A stretch of 64,000 nt of DNA, from positions 1-64,000 of the forward strand of contig CAZWDL010000019.1 of NCBI GenBank assembly GCA_964632995.1. The letters are read 5' to 3'. Origin of the DNA: CAZWDL01 sp964632995. GTDB taxonomy: Bacteria; Bacteroidota; Bacteroidia; Chitinophagales; Saprospiraceae. The position numbers were made by a program, and so were the translations under genes. Shown here one piece after another: positions 51,091 to 59,703 of the stretch. The notes under the pieces are model-generated. The model did no database searches. It saw only the letters and a list, made by a program, of their open reading frames with translations, and was not told the origin of the DNA. Positions within the stretch are counted from its first letter, which is position 1, and the number at the start of each line of letters is the position of its first letter.

Positions 51091-52542
51091 CTAAGAAACA
51101 GCCAGTCCTTTATCCTTTTTACGCTCTCCGGCAGGCGAAGTCTGCCGTTCTCCTCGTCGCTGCCACCACCAGCTCAGGCCGATATAGGCCAGGGAAGCGA
51201 CGAACCAGCCCGGTAATCCGAGGAAAAAGATTTCCAGACCGGTCACGCGGTTGAGGAGGAAGGCGAAAACGAGGGTCAGCACCCAGGTAACTCCGGCAGC
51301 CCAGTTGAATTTGATACCGGTCTTCTCAGCATAGTCGCTGCGTAGTCCCAGGCGGGGCAAGAGGTGAAAGTCTATAAAAATGACGGCGCCCATAGGCATG
51401 AGAATAAGTCCGTAGAGGGCGACGAAGTCAAGCAGGCGCATAACCAGTGCGGGGAAGCAGGCCGCCGTGGTGGTGATGAGGCCGACTACCAGCGTCACGC
51501 GCCAGGTTTTCCACTTCGGATAGAGTGCCTGCAGCGCCAGCCCTGCCCGGTAGATAGTGGGATTAGCTGTTGTCCAGCCCGCGATGATGACGCAGATGGC
51601 GCCGGCGATGCCGGCCGCGTAATAGGCGATGGGGCCAGGCGCGAACTCCAGGCTGTTTTGGCTTTGCTGCAGAAACACCGCATAAAGAATGCCGGAGGCC
51701 ACCCAGGCGATGTAGTGCCCGACGTACATACCCGCGGCCGAGGAAAAGCCATGCTGCCATTTTTTGGCATAGCGGAAAATCGATAAATCCGCCATCCCGA
51801 TGTGCATGGCCATGTTGCAGAACCAAGCGAAAAACAGGACGTGCCAGAAGGTAAACTTCGACTGCCCGGCCAGTGGCTCGCCGGTCCAGATGCTGGTCTG
51901 AGCAACCTCCCAGAAATCCGCGGGCTTATGTACACCTAGCTGGGGCAGCACCGCCAGCGCTGCCGCTACGAAGACAAGGATCAGCCAGGGCGCCGCAATG
52001 TTGGCAAAACGCGCTACCTGTTCGTAGCCCAGCATGGCGATCAGCGTGGTGATCGCCCCGATGACGAAGACAGCCAGCACCCAGCCTGGGCTCTGCGGAA
52101 GCCAATCGGTAAGTTCCGCCATCCGCATATTGAAGGGGATGCCGATCGCCGTAGCGGCTACGGCGATCATCGATCCGGCCAGAAAGCAGAACATCAGTGC
52201 GTTGACGAGATTATAGATCAGGGTCAGCCGCTTGCCGCAAATCTTTTCCAGCTTGTAATAAAGGGTAATACGCTCCTCGACAGCGATGGGCGCACAGATA
52301 AGGGCCCAGCTCAACACCGCCAGCAGGTTGCCGAAAAGCAGTCCCCAGAGCAGATCCCCGGCCGCTACACCGTGCGCGACAAATAAAGGACCGATCACGA
52401 ATTCCGTGCCGGCCGTATGTTCCCCGGCGTACATGCCGATAAAACTGCGCAAGCCTTTTTGCTTGCTTTCCGGTACAGGGCTGCGTTCGAATTCCTCCAC
52501 CGCGTCAAGGCGGTCGGATAGTTGTTGCTTAAACCAATTCAT
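51091..52542 (-). CDS. NCS1-type nucleobase:cation symporter (cytosine-permease-like)
   Basis: A protein of about 483 aa with twelve hydrophobic segments. The N-terminus MNWFKQQLSDRLDAVEEFERSPV leads to the conserved GMYAGEHTAGTEFVIGPLFVA segment of helix 1 and GLLFGNLLAVLSWALICAPIAVEERI, which resemble the NCS1/CodB family. The C-terminal half includes MGAVIFIDFHLLPRLGLRSDY. The frame extends to 52626, but the extra 28 residues look like leader sequence, and ATG 52542 is preferred. The substrate could be cytosine, another nucleobase or a related compound. No salvage enzyme lies adjacent. Confidence 0.78.
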   Translation of the reverse strand: MNWFKQQLSDRLDAVEEFERSPVPESKQKGLRSFIGMYAGEHTAGTEFVIGPLFVAHGVAAGDLLWGLLFGNLLAVLSWALICAPIAVEERITLYYKLEKICGKRLTLIYNLVNALMFCFLAGSMIAVAATAIGIPFNMRMAELTDWLPQSPGWVLAVFVIGAITTLIAMLGYEQVARFANIAAPWLILVFVAAALAVLPQLGVHKPADFWEVAQTSIWTGEPLAGQSKFTFWHVLFFAWFCNMAMHIGMADLSIFRYAKKWQHGFSSAAGMYVGHYIAWVASGILYAVFLQQSQNSLEFAPGPIAYYAAGIAGAICVIIAGWTTANPTIYRAGLALQALYPKWKTWRVTLVVGLITTTAACFPALVMRLLDFVALYGLILMPMGAVIFIDFHLLPRLGLRSDYAEKTGIKFNWAAGVTWVLTLVFAFLLNRVTGLEIFFLGLPGWFVASLAYIGLSWWWQRRGERQTSPAGERKKDKGLAVS

Positions 52543-52687
52543 GAGCTTAGGTGCTTTCTGGAAAAACTGTCTCAGTGTTAAATATAAGTAAAGAAAGGTA
52601 TTTCTAATACTCGGCTGCTCCGTCATGGCCCATCCTGGTAGCGAATTCTAGGCTTCCTTCCCAGCTATCCTTCGGTTGCTCGCGTAA

Positions 52688-52728
52688 ATCCCATGGAATT
52701 CGCAAGTCGTCTATTCCACGGGGTAGAT
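52688..52728. repeat. Partial copy C of the 84-bp repeat
   Basis: ATCCCATGGAATTCGCAA followed by CTATTCCACGGGGTA corresponds to the first 40 bp of copies A and B, with the inverted CCCATGG / CCACGGG ends. It lies in the gap before the first sulfatase gene. A nearby fragment at about 52665-52680 (CTATCCTTCGGTTGCTC) resembles the interior of the 22425 element. Confidence 0.55.
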
Positions 52729-52830
52729 GTTCTGCGGTTCTTCTTTTTTCCTTTCCATCTAGATTCCGACTCCCATTTTTCCCGATAATCCACTAACTTC
52801 CTGGAATAGACAAAAAACACCATCTACCTA

Positions 52831-54600
52831 ATGCGACCAGTTCACTTTTTACCGCTTCTGATTCTTCTACTGCCGGCCTGTCAGTCCGAGCAACCGACAA
52901 ACCGCAGTTCTGATCCTCCCAATATCCTGCTCATCATGACTGACGATCAGGGCTGGGGTGACCTTTCCCTTCATGGCAATCCGGTGCTGGAGACACCGGT
53001 CCTGGACAGCTTTGCCCGGCAGAGTGTCCGCTTTCGGCGCTTCTACGTCAGCCCTGTTTGCGCGCCTACGCGCGCCAGTCTGCTGACCGGTCGCTATCAC
53101 CTTCGCACGGGAACCTCCTGGGTGACCCACCGCAAGGAAGCTATGCGCAGCGAGGAGGCTACTATTGCGGAGTTCCTGCAAACCAAGGGCTACCGGAATG
53201 GCCTCTTCGGCAAATGGCACAACGGCTCCCAGTATCCTAATGATCCGTTGGGACAGGGTTTCGACGAGTTTTTCGGTTTCGCCGCCGGCCACTGGAATAA
53301 TTATTTCGATACCAGGCTGATGCACAATCAAGACACCGTAAAAACAGAGGGATATATCACCGATGTACTCACTGACCGGGCGATACAATTCATGAAAGAA
53401 AACCGCAAGCAACCCTTTTTTTGCTACATACCTTACAATGCACCCCACAGCCCCTTCCAGGTACCTGACCGGTATTTCGACAAATACAAGGACATGGGCC
53501 TGGACGATAAAAATGCGTCGGTGTACGGCATGTGTGAGAATATTGATGATAATGTCGGCCGGCTTTTGCAGACCTTGGAGGAATTGGAACTATCGGAACA
53601 CACCATCGTCCTCTTTCTCACTGATAACGGCCCCAACGGCGACCGTTACAACGGCGGCATGAAGGGCCGCAAGGCACAACTCGATGAGGGCGGCGTCCGT
53701 GTTCCCTGCTTCATCCGCTGGCCGGGGCATCTGTCCGCTGGCCGGGAGGTAGCGGAACTGGCTGCCCACATCGACCTATTACCCACCCTGATGGATCTGG
53801 CCGGTTTGTCCTTCACCCCGGTAAAACCGCTGGATGGCCACAGCCTGGTTCCCCTGATGACCCAGGACAATCCTTCCTGGAAAGAACGCTCCATCTTCAA
53901 CGTACTGACCGACGGAAAGCTGCGCCTGTTTCCCGGAGCCGTTCGCACTCCTGTATACCGGCTGGTGATCGACCGTCAGAACCAGACACATTTGTATCAT
54001 ATGCTGAAAGACCCCGGACAAAAGAACGACCTGGTGGAAACGGAACCGGTACTGGCGGATTCTCTGCGCCGGGTTTACGAAGCCTGGTTTGCTGAAGTAA
54101 CGCAGGACGGTATAGAACCGCCATCTATTCCTGTCGGTTATCCGCAGGCGCCGGTGACGGAGCTGCCCGCCCCTGAAGCCTCCCTTTACGGTGATATTCA
54201 ATTCGAAGGCGGTATGGGCTGGGCTAATGACTACATCGTCAACTGGCAGTCGCCCGCCGATTCCGCCGTATGGAGCATCCTGCCCGCCGAACCGGGTAGT
54301 TATGAGCTAGGCGTTTCTTACACTTGTACCGATGCAGCGGTCGGCGCCTCCCTGCTCGCTCACCTCGACAGCAATACCATCCGGCGGGTCATCGCCGAGC
54401 CTTATGATCCTGATCCCCTGACCAGCCCGGACCGGGTAGAAAGGGGGGAGGTCTATGAAAAAGAATGGAACTACCTGCAACTCGGCGCCGTGCGCCTGCG
54501 CCGGGGCCGCCATCACCTTAGCCTCAGCATCGACCGGCAGCTGCCGGCAGATGCCCTGGAGGTGAAAGCAGTGTGGCTGAAGCGGAGAACGGCGCACTAG
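52831..54600 (+). CDS. Formylglycine-dependent sulfatase lipoprotein with C-terminal extension
   Basis: Lipobox LLPAC gives an acylated Cys17. The type I sulfatase core begins NILLIMTDDQGWGDLS with the metal-binding Asp pair and continues to CAPTRASLLTGRY, in which Cys77 is converted to formylglycine. Further motifs are FGKWHNG and FLTDNGPNGDR. After about residue 440 a domain of about 140 residues is probably carbohydrate-binding (ends in a beta-rich HHLSLSIDRQLPADALEVKAVWLK). It removes sulfate esters outside the cytoplasm. Signature and metal sites are intact. The anaerobic or aerobic maturase is not in this window. Confidence 0.9.
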   Translation: MRPVHFLPLLILLLPACQSEQPTNRSSDPPNILLIMTDDQGWGDLSLHGNPVLETPVLDSFARQSVRFRRFYVSPVCAPTRASLLTGRYHLRTGTSWVTHRKEAMRSEEATIAEFLQTKGYRNGLFGKWHNGSQYPNDPLGQGFDEFFGFAAGHWNNYFDTRLMHNQDTVKTEGYITDVLTDRAIQFMKENRKQPFFCYIPYNAPHSPFQVPDRYFDKYKDMGLDDKNASVYGMCENIDDNVGRLLQTLEELELSEHTIVLFLTDNGPNGDRYNGGMKGRKAQLDEGGVRVPCFIRWPGHLSAGREVAELAAHIDLLPTLMDLAGLSFTPVKPLDGHSLVPLMTQDNPSWKERSIFNVLTDGKLRLFPGAVRTPVYRLVIDRQNQTHLYHMLKDPGQKNDLVETEPVLADSLRRVYEAWFAEVTQDGIEPPSIPVGYPQAPVTELPAPEASLYGDIQFEGGMGWANDYIVNWQSPADSAVWSILPAEPGSYELGVSYTCTDAAVGASLLAHLDSNTIRRVIAEPYDPDPLTSPDRVERGEVYEKEWNYLQLGAVRLRRGRHHLSLSIDRQLPADALEVKAVWLKRRTAH

Positions 54601-54648
54601 TGCCGAAGCCACTAGGGTGCGCCTTCCCGGCGCGCCCTGGCTTACTCA
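54597..54648. terminator. Inverted repeat behind the first sulfatase gene
   Basis: AGCCACTAGGGTGCGCC and GGCGCGCCCTGGCT pair after allowing a 3-nt CTA bulge, giving a strong GC stem with a short TTCCC loop directly after the stop codon. No T-run follows. It may limit transcription or protect the 3' end. The remaining DNA up to the aldolase gene contains only loose repeats of a CTTTGTGCCCTCTG type. Confidence 0.4.
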
Positions 54649-54826
54649 AGCAGCGAAAGACTTTGCGCCCTCAGTGAGCTCCGCGTGATGCCCAATTCAC
54701 GCTTTCGCGAAAACGAAAACTGCTTTGTGCCCTCTGATGTCCGAAGTCTAAATTCTTTTTACCTTTAGACTCTCATTATACGCCATAGGCTATGCGCTCT
54801 GCGCCACACGCTAAACTCCTCGGCAC

Positions 54827-55582
54827 ATGACCACCGAAACCCTGCGCCAACACTGGTCGGAAGGCAAGACCAGCTACAATATTTTCCTCACCATCCCCAG
54901 TCCCTGGACAGCTGAGCTGATCACGCACTCCGGCTGGGAGACCTTCACCATCGATATGCAGCACGGGCTGATGACTTTTGACACTACGCTCGCCATGCTG
55001 CAGGCCGCGGCTCCGACCGGCGCCACGCCCTTCATTCGCCTGCCCTGGAACGATCCCGCGATCACCATGAAAGTGCTCGATGCGGGCGCCGCCGGCGTCA
55101 TCTGCCCGATGATCAATACGGCCGAAGATGTAGAGCGTTTCGTCGCCGCCTGCTACTATCCCCCTATGGGCTATCGCAGCTTCGGCCCCATCCGCGCCAA
55201 ACACTACACAGAAGGCAATTATTTCGCGGAAGCCAATGACCAGGTGCTGACCTTCGCCATGATCGAAACCGCCGACGCAGTGGCCAACCTCGAAAAGATC
55301 GCCGCCGTCCGCGGCCTCGACGGCCTCTTCATCGGCCCCTTCGACCTCAGCGTCAGCCTCGGCCTCGACCGCATCGCCGACTTTGCGGACCCCGGCCTGA
55401 ATGAAGTCTTCCAACGCGTACTCGAACGCTGCGCGGAACACGACCTGTTCTCCGGTGTATTTACTACCAAAGTGGAGGATGCCAAAAAGGTCGCGGAGAT
55501 GGGCTTCAACCTGGTTACATGCGGGGATGATTCCAGTATTCTGGAGCAGGCGGTGAAGGGGAGGAGGAAGGCGTTGGGGTAG
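54827..55582 (+). CDS. HpcH/HpaI-family class II aldolase
   Basis: A 251-aa TIM-barrel enzyme with the family motifs FTIDMQHGLM, PFIRLPWNDPAITMKVLDAGAAGVICPMI, GYRSFGPIRA, the metal-binding glutamate in MIETADAVAN, and the metal-binding aspartate in IGPFDLSVSLG. It cleaves 2-keto-3-deoxy acids to pyruvate and an aldehyde using a divalent metal. Relatives include KDR aldolase (RhmA) and 4-hydroxy-2-oxoheptanedioate aldolase. It is located between sulfatase genes and a fucosidase gene, so a role in 6-deoxyhexose breakdown is possible but not proved. Confidence 0.87.
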   Translation: MTTETLRQHWSEGKTSYNIFLTIPSPWTAELITHSGWETFTIDMQHGLMTFDTTLAMLQAAAPTGATPFIRLPWNDPAITMKVLDAGAAGVICPMINTAEDVERFVAACYYPPMGYRSFGPIRAKHYTEGNYFAEANDQVLTFAMIETADAVANLEKIAAVRGLDGLFIGPFDLSVSLGLDRIADFADPGLNEVFQRVLERCAEHDLFSGVFTTKVEDAKKVAEMGFNLVTCGDDSSILEQAVKGRRKALG

Positions 55583-55851
55583 GTGCTGAATGCTGCCCGA
55601 CTACGCCCTTCGACCAACGGAGCTTTAGCGTAGTGGGTAAGGCTTCGTCGGGTAAAAATGCTGGATGCCTGGTTTCATCCTGTAGGAAGCGCGAAACTGA
55701 GAAGAGGTGGAATTGACAAGCGAAGGCCGATGAGTTTTGATTTAACCCGGAATATTCATGGTAAGTCCATGAGTAATGACGACAAATAATCGAAAATCAT
55801 TGATTTTCAAATATTTGCGCCGGGGTTACGATGAATCAAGCACCTAAGCCT
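55583..55851. other. Gap between convergent aldolase and oxyR genes
   Basis: No gene is seen in these 269 nt. There is no obvious strong hairpin. The two flanking genes converge, so terminators would be expected here. Confidence 0.5.
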
Positions 55852-56787
55852 TCATTTTTCTTGCTGTATCGACAAGGCCTTAAAACTTTCCGGCTGCTCT
55901 TTTAACTCCTTCGGAATTACCGCCTGCACCTGTTCGAAGAGTAGCTTGATGAGCTGCTGCTTGAAGTAATCGCGGTGAGTCACTAAGCTTACCTCCCGTA
56001 CCGGAATGGGCGGGGCAAAGCGGCGGAGCTTGGCCCGCTCTCCGGCGTTGAATTGCAAGGTGGCCAGCTGCGGCAGGATAGTGATGCCGTTTTGGGTTTC
56101 CACCAAACGCTTGAGCGTTTCTATGCTGCCCACTGCATATTCGAATGAGGGATTACTCTGCTTCCACAGTTCGCAAAGATTGGCGATCTGGGTGTGAAAG
56201 CAGTGGCCCTCTTCCAGCAGCCACAGCTTATCCGGATCGATATCTTCAGGTAGCAGGTACTCTTTTTTATATTCGCTGGAAGAATAGACCAGAAAAGGCT
56301 CGTAAAAGAGCACGTATTCCTTCATGGCGGACTGCTGTAAGGGCGTGACCAGGATAGCGGCATCGAGCCGGTCCGATTTGAGTCTGCTGATGATGTCTTC
56401 CGTAGTATGTTCCGAAATCTTGAGTTTGACGCCCGGATATTTTTGGATAAATTTTTTTAAAAATAAAGGCACCAGGTAGGGGGCTAGCGTAGGAATGATA
56501 CCCAGACGGAGTTCGCCCGCTACCACCTCGCGATGATCTTGCACCTCTTCTTTTAGCCGACTCACCTCCCGTAAAATTCGCCTGGCCTGGGGGATCATCG
56601 TCTCGCCGATTTCGGTAGGCACCACGGGTTTCTTACTGCGGTCGAATATTTTCACCTGAAGCTCTTCCTCCAATTTCTGTAACATCGCGCTCAGGGTCGG
56701 CTGCGAAACGAAACAGGCCTTGGCCGCCCGCCCGAAATGCCGGTGCGTATCGATAGCGACGATGTATTCCAATTGCTGCAAAGTCAT
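55852..56787 (-). CDS. oxyR: OxyR peroxide-sensing LysR-type regulator
   Basis: A 311-aa LysR protein: winged-helix MTLQQLEYIVAIDTHRHFGRAAK and FVSQPTLSAMLQKLEEEL, followed by a regulatory domain. The peroxide-sensing cysteines are Cys196 (in EEGHCF) and Cys205 (in IANLC), nine residues apart as in E. coli Cys199/Cys208. HTQ between them keeps the local pattern. This identifies OxyR rather than a generic LysR. Oxidation forms the disulfide that activates antioxidant genes. A perfect OxyR half-site precedes the gene, suggesting autoregulation. msrC elsewhere in the window belongs to the same stress response. Confidence 0.93.
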   Translation of the reverse strand: MTLQQLEYIVAIDTHRHFGRAAKACFVSQPTLSAMLQKLEEELQVKIFDRSKKPVVPTEIGETMIPQARRILREVSRLKEEVQDHREVVAGELRLGIIPTLAPYLVPLFLKKFIQKYPGVKLKISEHTTEDIISRLKSDRLDAAILVTPLQQSAMKEYVLFYEPFLVYSSSEYKKEYLLPEDIDPDKLWLLEEGHCFHTQIANLCELWKQSNPSFEYAVGSIETLKRLVETQNGITILPQLATLQFNAGERAKLRRFAPPIPVREVSLVTHRDYFKQQLIKLLFEQVQAVIPKELKEQPESFKALSIQQEK

Positions 56788-56792
56788 AATTG

Positions 56793-56807
56793 ATAGGTTT
56801 TACCTAT
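56793..56807. promoter_or_regulatory. OxyR binding half-site
   Basis: ATAGGTTTTACCTAT is a perfect palindrome and fits the established OxyR consensus ATAGNTNNNANCTAT at every fixed position. It lies 6-20 nt upstream of the oxyR start codon. A weak second half (ATAG at 56814-56817) follows at six instead of seven nt. Occupied OxyR would cover the predicted transcription start and repress its own gene. Confidence 0.65.
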
Positions 56808-56808
56808 G

Positions 56809-56816
56809 CAAATATA
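56809..56816 (-). promoter_or_regulatory. -7 box of the oxyR promoter
   Basis: On the minus strand TATATTTG matches TAnnTTTG exactly. It sits directly beside the OxyR box, so the transcription start would fall inside the operator. No convincing TTG is present at the -33 distance, which could make the promoter weak or regulator-dependent. Confidence 0.45.
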
Positions 56817-57045
56817 GAAAAAATTGGTTTGATCTATTTGTATCCCGACGACGGACGCTCCGGAGAATGATCGACTTGGCCGGCATAATAAAAAATATTC
56901 TTGCCTCCGGGCATCATCTGCCGGTAACTCGCTTGATCAGAGCCTTCTGGAAGTTTGTCGGATAAGGTGAGCACTAAATCGATTAGACCGGATTATTCAC
57001 CATCCTGGCTTCGCCGGGAAAGGTCTTACAAAGAGCCACAGATAA

Positions 57046-57093
57046 CACGGATTTTCACGGATCTTCTTAAATTATAATCTGTGAAAATCCGTG
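57046..57093. repeat. Inverted repeat with CACGGATTTTCACGGAT arms
   Basis: CACGGATTTTCACGGAT (57046-57062) and ATCTGTGAAAATCCGTG (57077-57093) are complementary at 16 of 17 positions around a 14-nt AT-rich loop. Sequences of this kind recur in many bacterial genomes as intergenic repeats of unknown role. It lacks a T-run. Confidence 0.6.
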
Positions 57094-57202
57094 GCAGAAC
57101 AAAAATAACACCGCGTAGCGGCGAGACTGAATAGTTACTCGATTAGCCGTCCCATGAAAAGCTTTTGGTTGATCCGGCCAACAGTTAAAAACCAATAGCT
57201 AA

Positions 57203-57366
57203 TAGAAGCCATCTCAAAAATATCCTTTGGGCTGCAAAAGGACCTTTTGGGGCCATGTTTTGTTGCAAAAAACGTCACGTAGCTAGGCTATGCTCCGTTT
57301 TTGCGCCTCACCTGGCCCCAAAATTTCTCTTTTTCACCATCAAAAACATTTTTGAGATGGCTTCTA
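57203..57366. repeat. MITE-like element, copy 3, with perfect 19-bp ends
   Basis: TAGAAGCCATCTCAAAAAT (57203-57221) and ATTTTTGAGATGGCTTCTA (57348-57366) are perfectly complementary. Further in, TTTTGGGGCCA pairs with TGGCCCCAAAA, and GCAAAAAACG with CGTTTTTGC, so almost the whole 164 bp can fold into one hairpin. The centre GGCTATGCTC and GCCTCA motifs are shared with copies 1 and 2. No gene lies inside. Confidence 0.75.
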
Positions 57367-57515
57367 GCCAAAACTATAGACAACAGGGATAAATAATTGA
57401 TTATCATAAGTATACACCGAGTCCACGTTAGATAAACTACTGCAGAACTATAACAGAACTGCATCAGAACCCGTATATTACCTGCTTTGAAAAAACTGAA
57501 CACAATTGCTGTCCT

Positions 57516-59573
57516 ATGTTGCTACGTCTACTTCCCTTTCTGCCTTTGCTTGTCCTCCTCGGGTCTTGTACGCCTGAGGAGCCCGCTCCCGAGCGCCCTA
57601 ACATCATCCTCATCCTGGCCGATGACCACGCCGCCCAGGCCATCAGCGCCTACGGCAGCCGGATCAATAATACACCGAATATCGACCGGCTGGCGCAGAA
57701 GGGGATGCGCTTCAACAACATGTTTGTCACCAACTCCATCTGCGCGCCTAGCCGGGCTACTATCCTCACCGGCACTTTCAATCACCTCAACGGGGTGATC
57801 GACAACCGGCTGACTTTCGACAGTAGCCAGGTGACCTTTCCAAAGCTGCTCCGGCAGGCCGGCTATCAGACGGTGGCCGTCGGCAAGTGGCACCTGAAAT
57901 CGCGCCCCACCGGTTTCGATTACACCAACGTTCTCCCTGGTCAGGGTTCGTATTACAACCCCGTATTCCTCGAAAACGGGGAACGCAGGGAATACGAAGG
58001 CTACGTCACCGATCTGACGACCGACTTCGCCATCCAATGGCTCGACAGCGCCGATACCGAACAACCCTTCTTCCTCTGGCTGGGGCAGAAAGCGCCGCAC
58101 CGCAACTGGATGCCCGGCCCCGATCACCTGACCATGTACGACGATATTGAAATCCCGGAGCCGGCGACGCTCTTCGACGACTACAGCGGACGCAGCGCGG
58201 CCGCCCGCGAGCAGGAGCTTAGCATCGCCGAGGATATGCTCCTGGCCTGGGACCTCAAGTTGACGGAAGTCGCCATCCCCGGAGGCCCCACCGGGGCGGA
58301 CAACCAGATGTATAATATTCTCACTACGATGACCGAAGACCAGCGCGAAGCCTGGTTGGCGGCTTACGGTCCTAAAAATGAGGTGTTCATGGAAGCGGGG
58401 CTGGACGGCGAAGAACTAACCCGATGGAAATACCAGCGCTACATCAAAGACTACCTGCGCTCTGTCGCTTCCGTCGACGACAATGTCGGGCGGCTGCTGG
58501 ACTACCTCGAAGAACGCGGTTTGACCGAAAACACCATTATCATCTATTCCTCTGATCAGGGCTTTTACCTCGGCGAGCACGGCTGGTTCGACAAGCGCTT
58601 CATGTACGAGGAATCCTACCGCATGCCTTTCCTCATTCAGTACCCCGGCGCCATTCCCGCCGGCTCCGAAACGGATGCTCTGGCGATGAATATCGATTTT
58701 GCACCGACCTTTCTGGATTACGCGGGCGTGAACATCCCCGGTGATATGCAGGGACGTTCTCTGCGTCCCATTCTGGAAAACGGGGAAACACCCGATGACT
58801 GGCGCAATGCGACTTATTACCACTATTACGAATATCCGGCCGTCCATATGGTCAAACGCCACTACGGCGTGCGTACCGATCGCTACAAGCTGATCCATTT
58901 CTATTACGATATCGACGCCTGGGAGCTGTTTGACCTCGAGGAAGACCCCAACGAACTGAACAGCGTTTATGAGGATCCGGCTTACGCCGAAATTCGTGAT
59001 TCACTGACCGACCTGTTGCAGGCCCTGCAGGAGCAGTACGGCGATGATCCGGCTTTGTTTACGCAGAACCTGGAACTTAAAAAAGCGGATCATTTGGCCA
59101 GAGGCGCCGCCGTGCGTTTCTCAACGCCTCCCGCCGACCGCTACGATGCCGATGCGGAGACCAAGCTGACCGACGGCAGCTACTGGGTGTACAGCATGTA
59201 CGCTCCTATCCGTGGCGACGACTGGCTGGGCTGGCGCGGGCAACCCGTGGAATTTGTCATAGATTTGGGGCGGGAACAGGCAGTGAACAAAGTCCGGCTC
59301 AATCTTTACCAAAGCCCTAACTCCTGGGCCTATTTCCCAGAGACGATCAACTGCGCGGTATCCGGCGACGGCCAAAACTTTGAACAGATCGGGGGGACTA
59401 CTACGATGAATAATGAATTCCTGGACGGCACCGAATTCTACGAGGTTAGCTTTCCGCAGCGCAGTGCGCGCTACGTGCGCCTGCAGCTGCGGCCTATGGA
59501 ATACATTCCGTCCCACCTGCCGGGCGGTGGTAATGATCCGTGGATCTTCGTGGATGAGGTGATGGTGGAGTGA
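57516..59573 (+). CDS. Formylglycine-dependent sulfatase lipoprotein with discoidin-like C-terminal domain
   Basis: Lipobox LLGSC marks acylated Cys18. The sulfatase core has NIILILADDHAAQAISAYGS, the maturation motif CAPSRATILTG with Cys76 as the formylglycine precursor, VGKWHLKS, and DQGFYLGEHGWFDKR. After about residue 525 an F5/8 type C (discoidin) domain follows, with ELDL-like FVIDLGREQAVNKVRLNLYQSP and ARYVRLQLRP, suited for binding galactose or other sugars. It differs from the 52831 enzyme in sequence and tail, so the two probably act on different sulfate positions. It lies 130 nt before the GH29 gene. Confidence 0.9.
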   Translation: MLLRLLPFLPLLVLLGSCTPEEPAPERPNIILILADDHAAQAISAYGSRINNTPNIDRLAQKGMRFNNMFVTNSICAPSRATILTGTFNHLNGVIDNRLTFDSSQVTFPKLLRQAGYQTVAVGKWHLKSRPTGFDYTNVLPGQGSYYNPVFLENGERREYEGYVTDLTTDFAIQWLDSADTEQPFFLWLGQKAPHRNWMPGPDHLTMYDDIEIPEPATLFDDYSGRSAAAREQELSIAEDMLLAWDLKLTEVAIPGGPTGADNQMYNILTTMTEDQREAWLAAYGPKNEVFMEAGLDGEELTRWKYQRYIKDYLRSVASVDDNVGRLLDYLEERGLTENTIIIYSSDQGFYLGEHGWFDKRFMYEESYRMPFLIQYPGAIPAGSETDALAMNIDFAPTFLDYAGVNIPGDMQGRSLRPILENGETPDDWRNATYYHYYEYPAVHMVKRHYGVRTDRYKLIHFYYDIDAWELFDLEEDPNELNSVYEDPAYAEIRDSLTDLLQALQEQYGDDPALFTQNLELKKADHLARGAAVRFSTPPADRYDADAETKLTDGSYWVYSMYAPIRGDDWLGWRGQPVEFVIDLGREQAVNKVRLNLYQSPNSWAYFPETINCAVSGDGQNFEQIGGTTTMNNEFLDGTEFYEVSFPQRSARYVRLQLRPMEYIPSHLPGGGNDPWIFVDEVMVE

Positions 59574-59590
59574 TTTGAATTGACGTGACA

Positions 59591-59627
59591 TTACTGACGG
59601 GGTGACTCCGAGTCATCCCGTCAGTAA
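59591..59627. terminator. GACGGGGTGACT hairpin, copy 1
   Basis: TTACTGACGGGGTGACTC and GAGTCATCCCGTCAGTAA form an 18-bp stem with one G-T pair and a minimal loop, starting 17 nt after the second sulfatase stop. Two related hairpins lie at 62420-62452 and 62552-62586. No T-run follows. Confidence 0.6.
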
Positions 59628-59703
59628 AACCCAGCGGATGGAGAAACCAACAAGCGTAAGGGAGCAGGATTGAAATTGCGTCAAAGGGAAAAATATCGAA
59701 GCC

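Larger units (their letters stand above)
56788..57515. other. Intergenic region with OxyR box and repeats, no gene
   Basis: Besides the oxyR operator and promoter it holds one copy of a 19-nt dispersed repeat (56994-57012), an inverted repeat containing CACGGATTTTCACGGAT (57046-57093), and a MITE-like element (57203-57366). No coding sequence is supported in the 728 nt before the second sulfatase gene. Confidence 0.6.
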
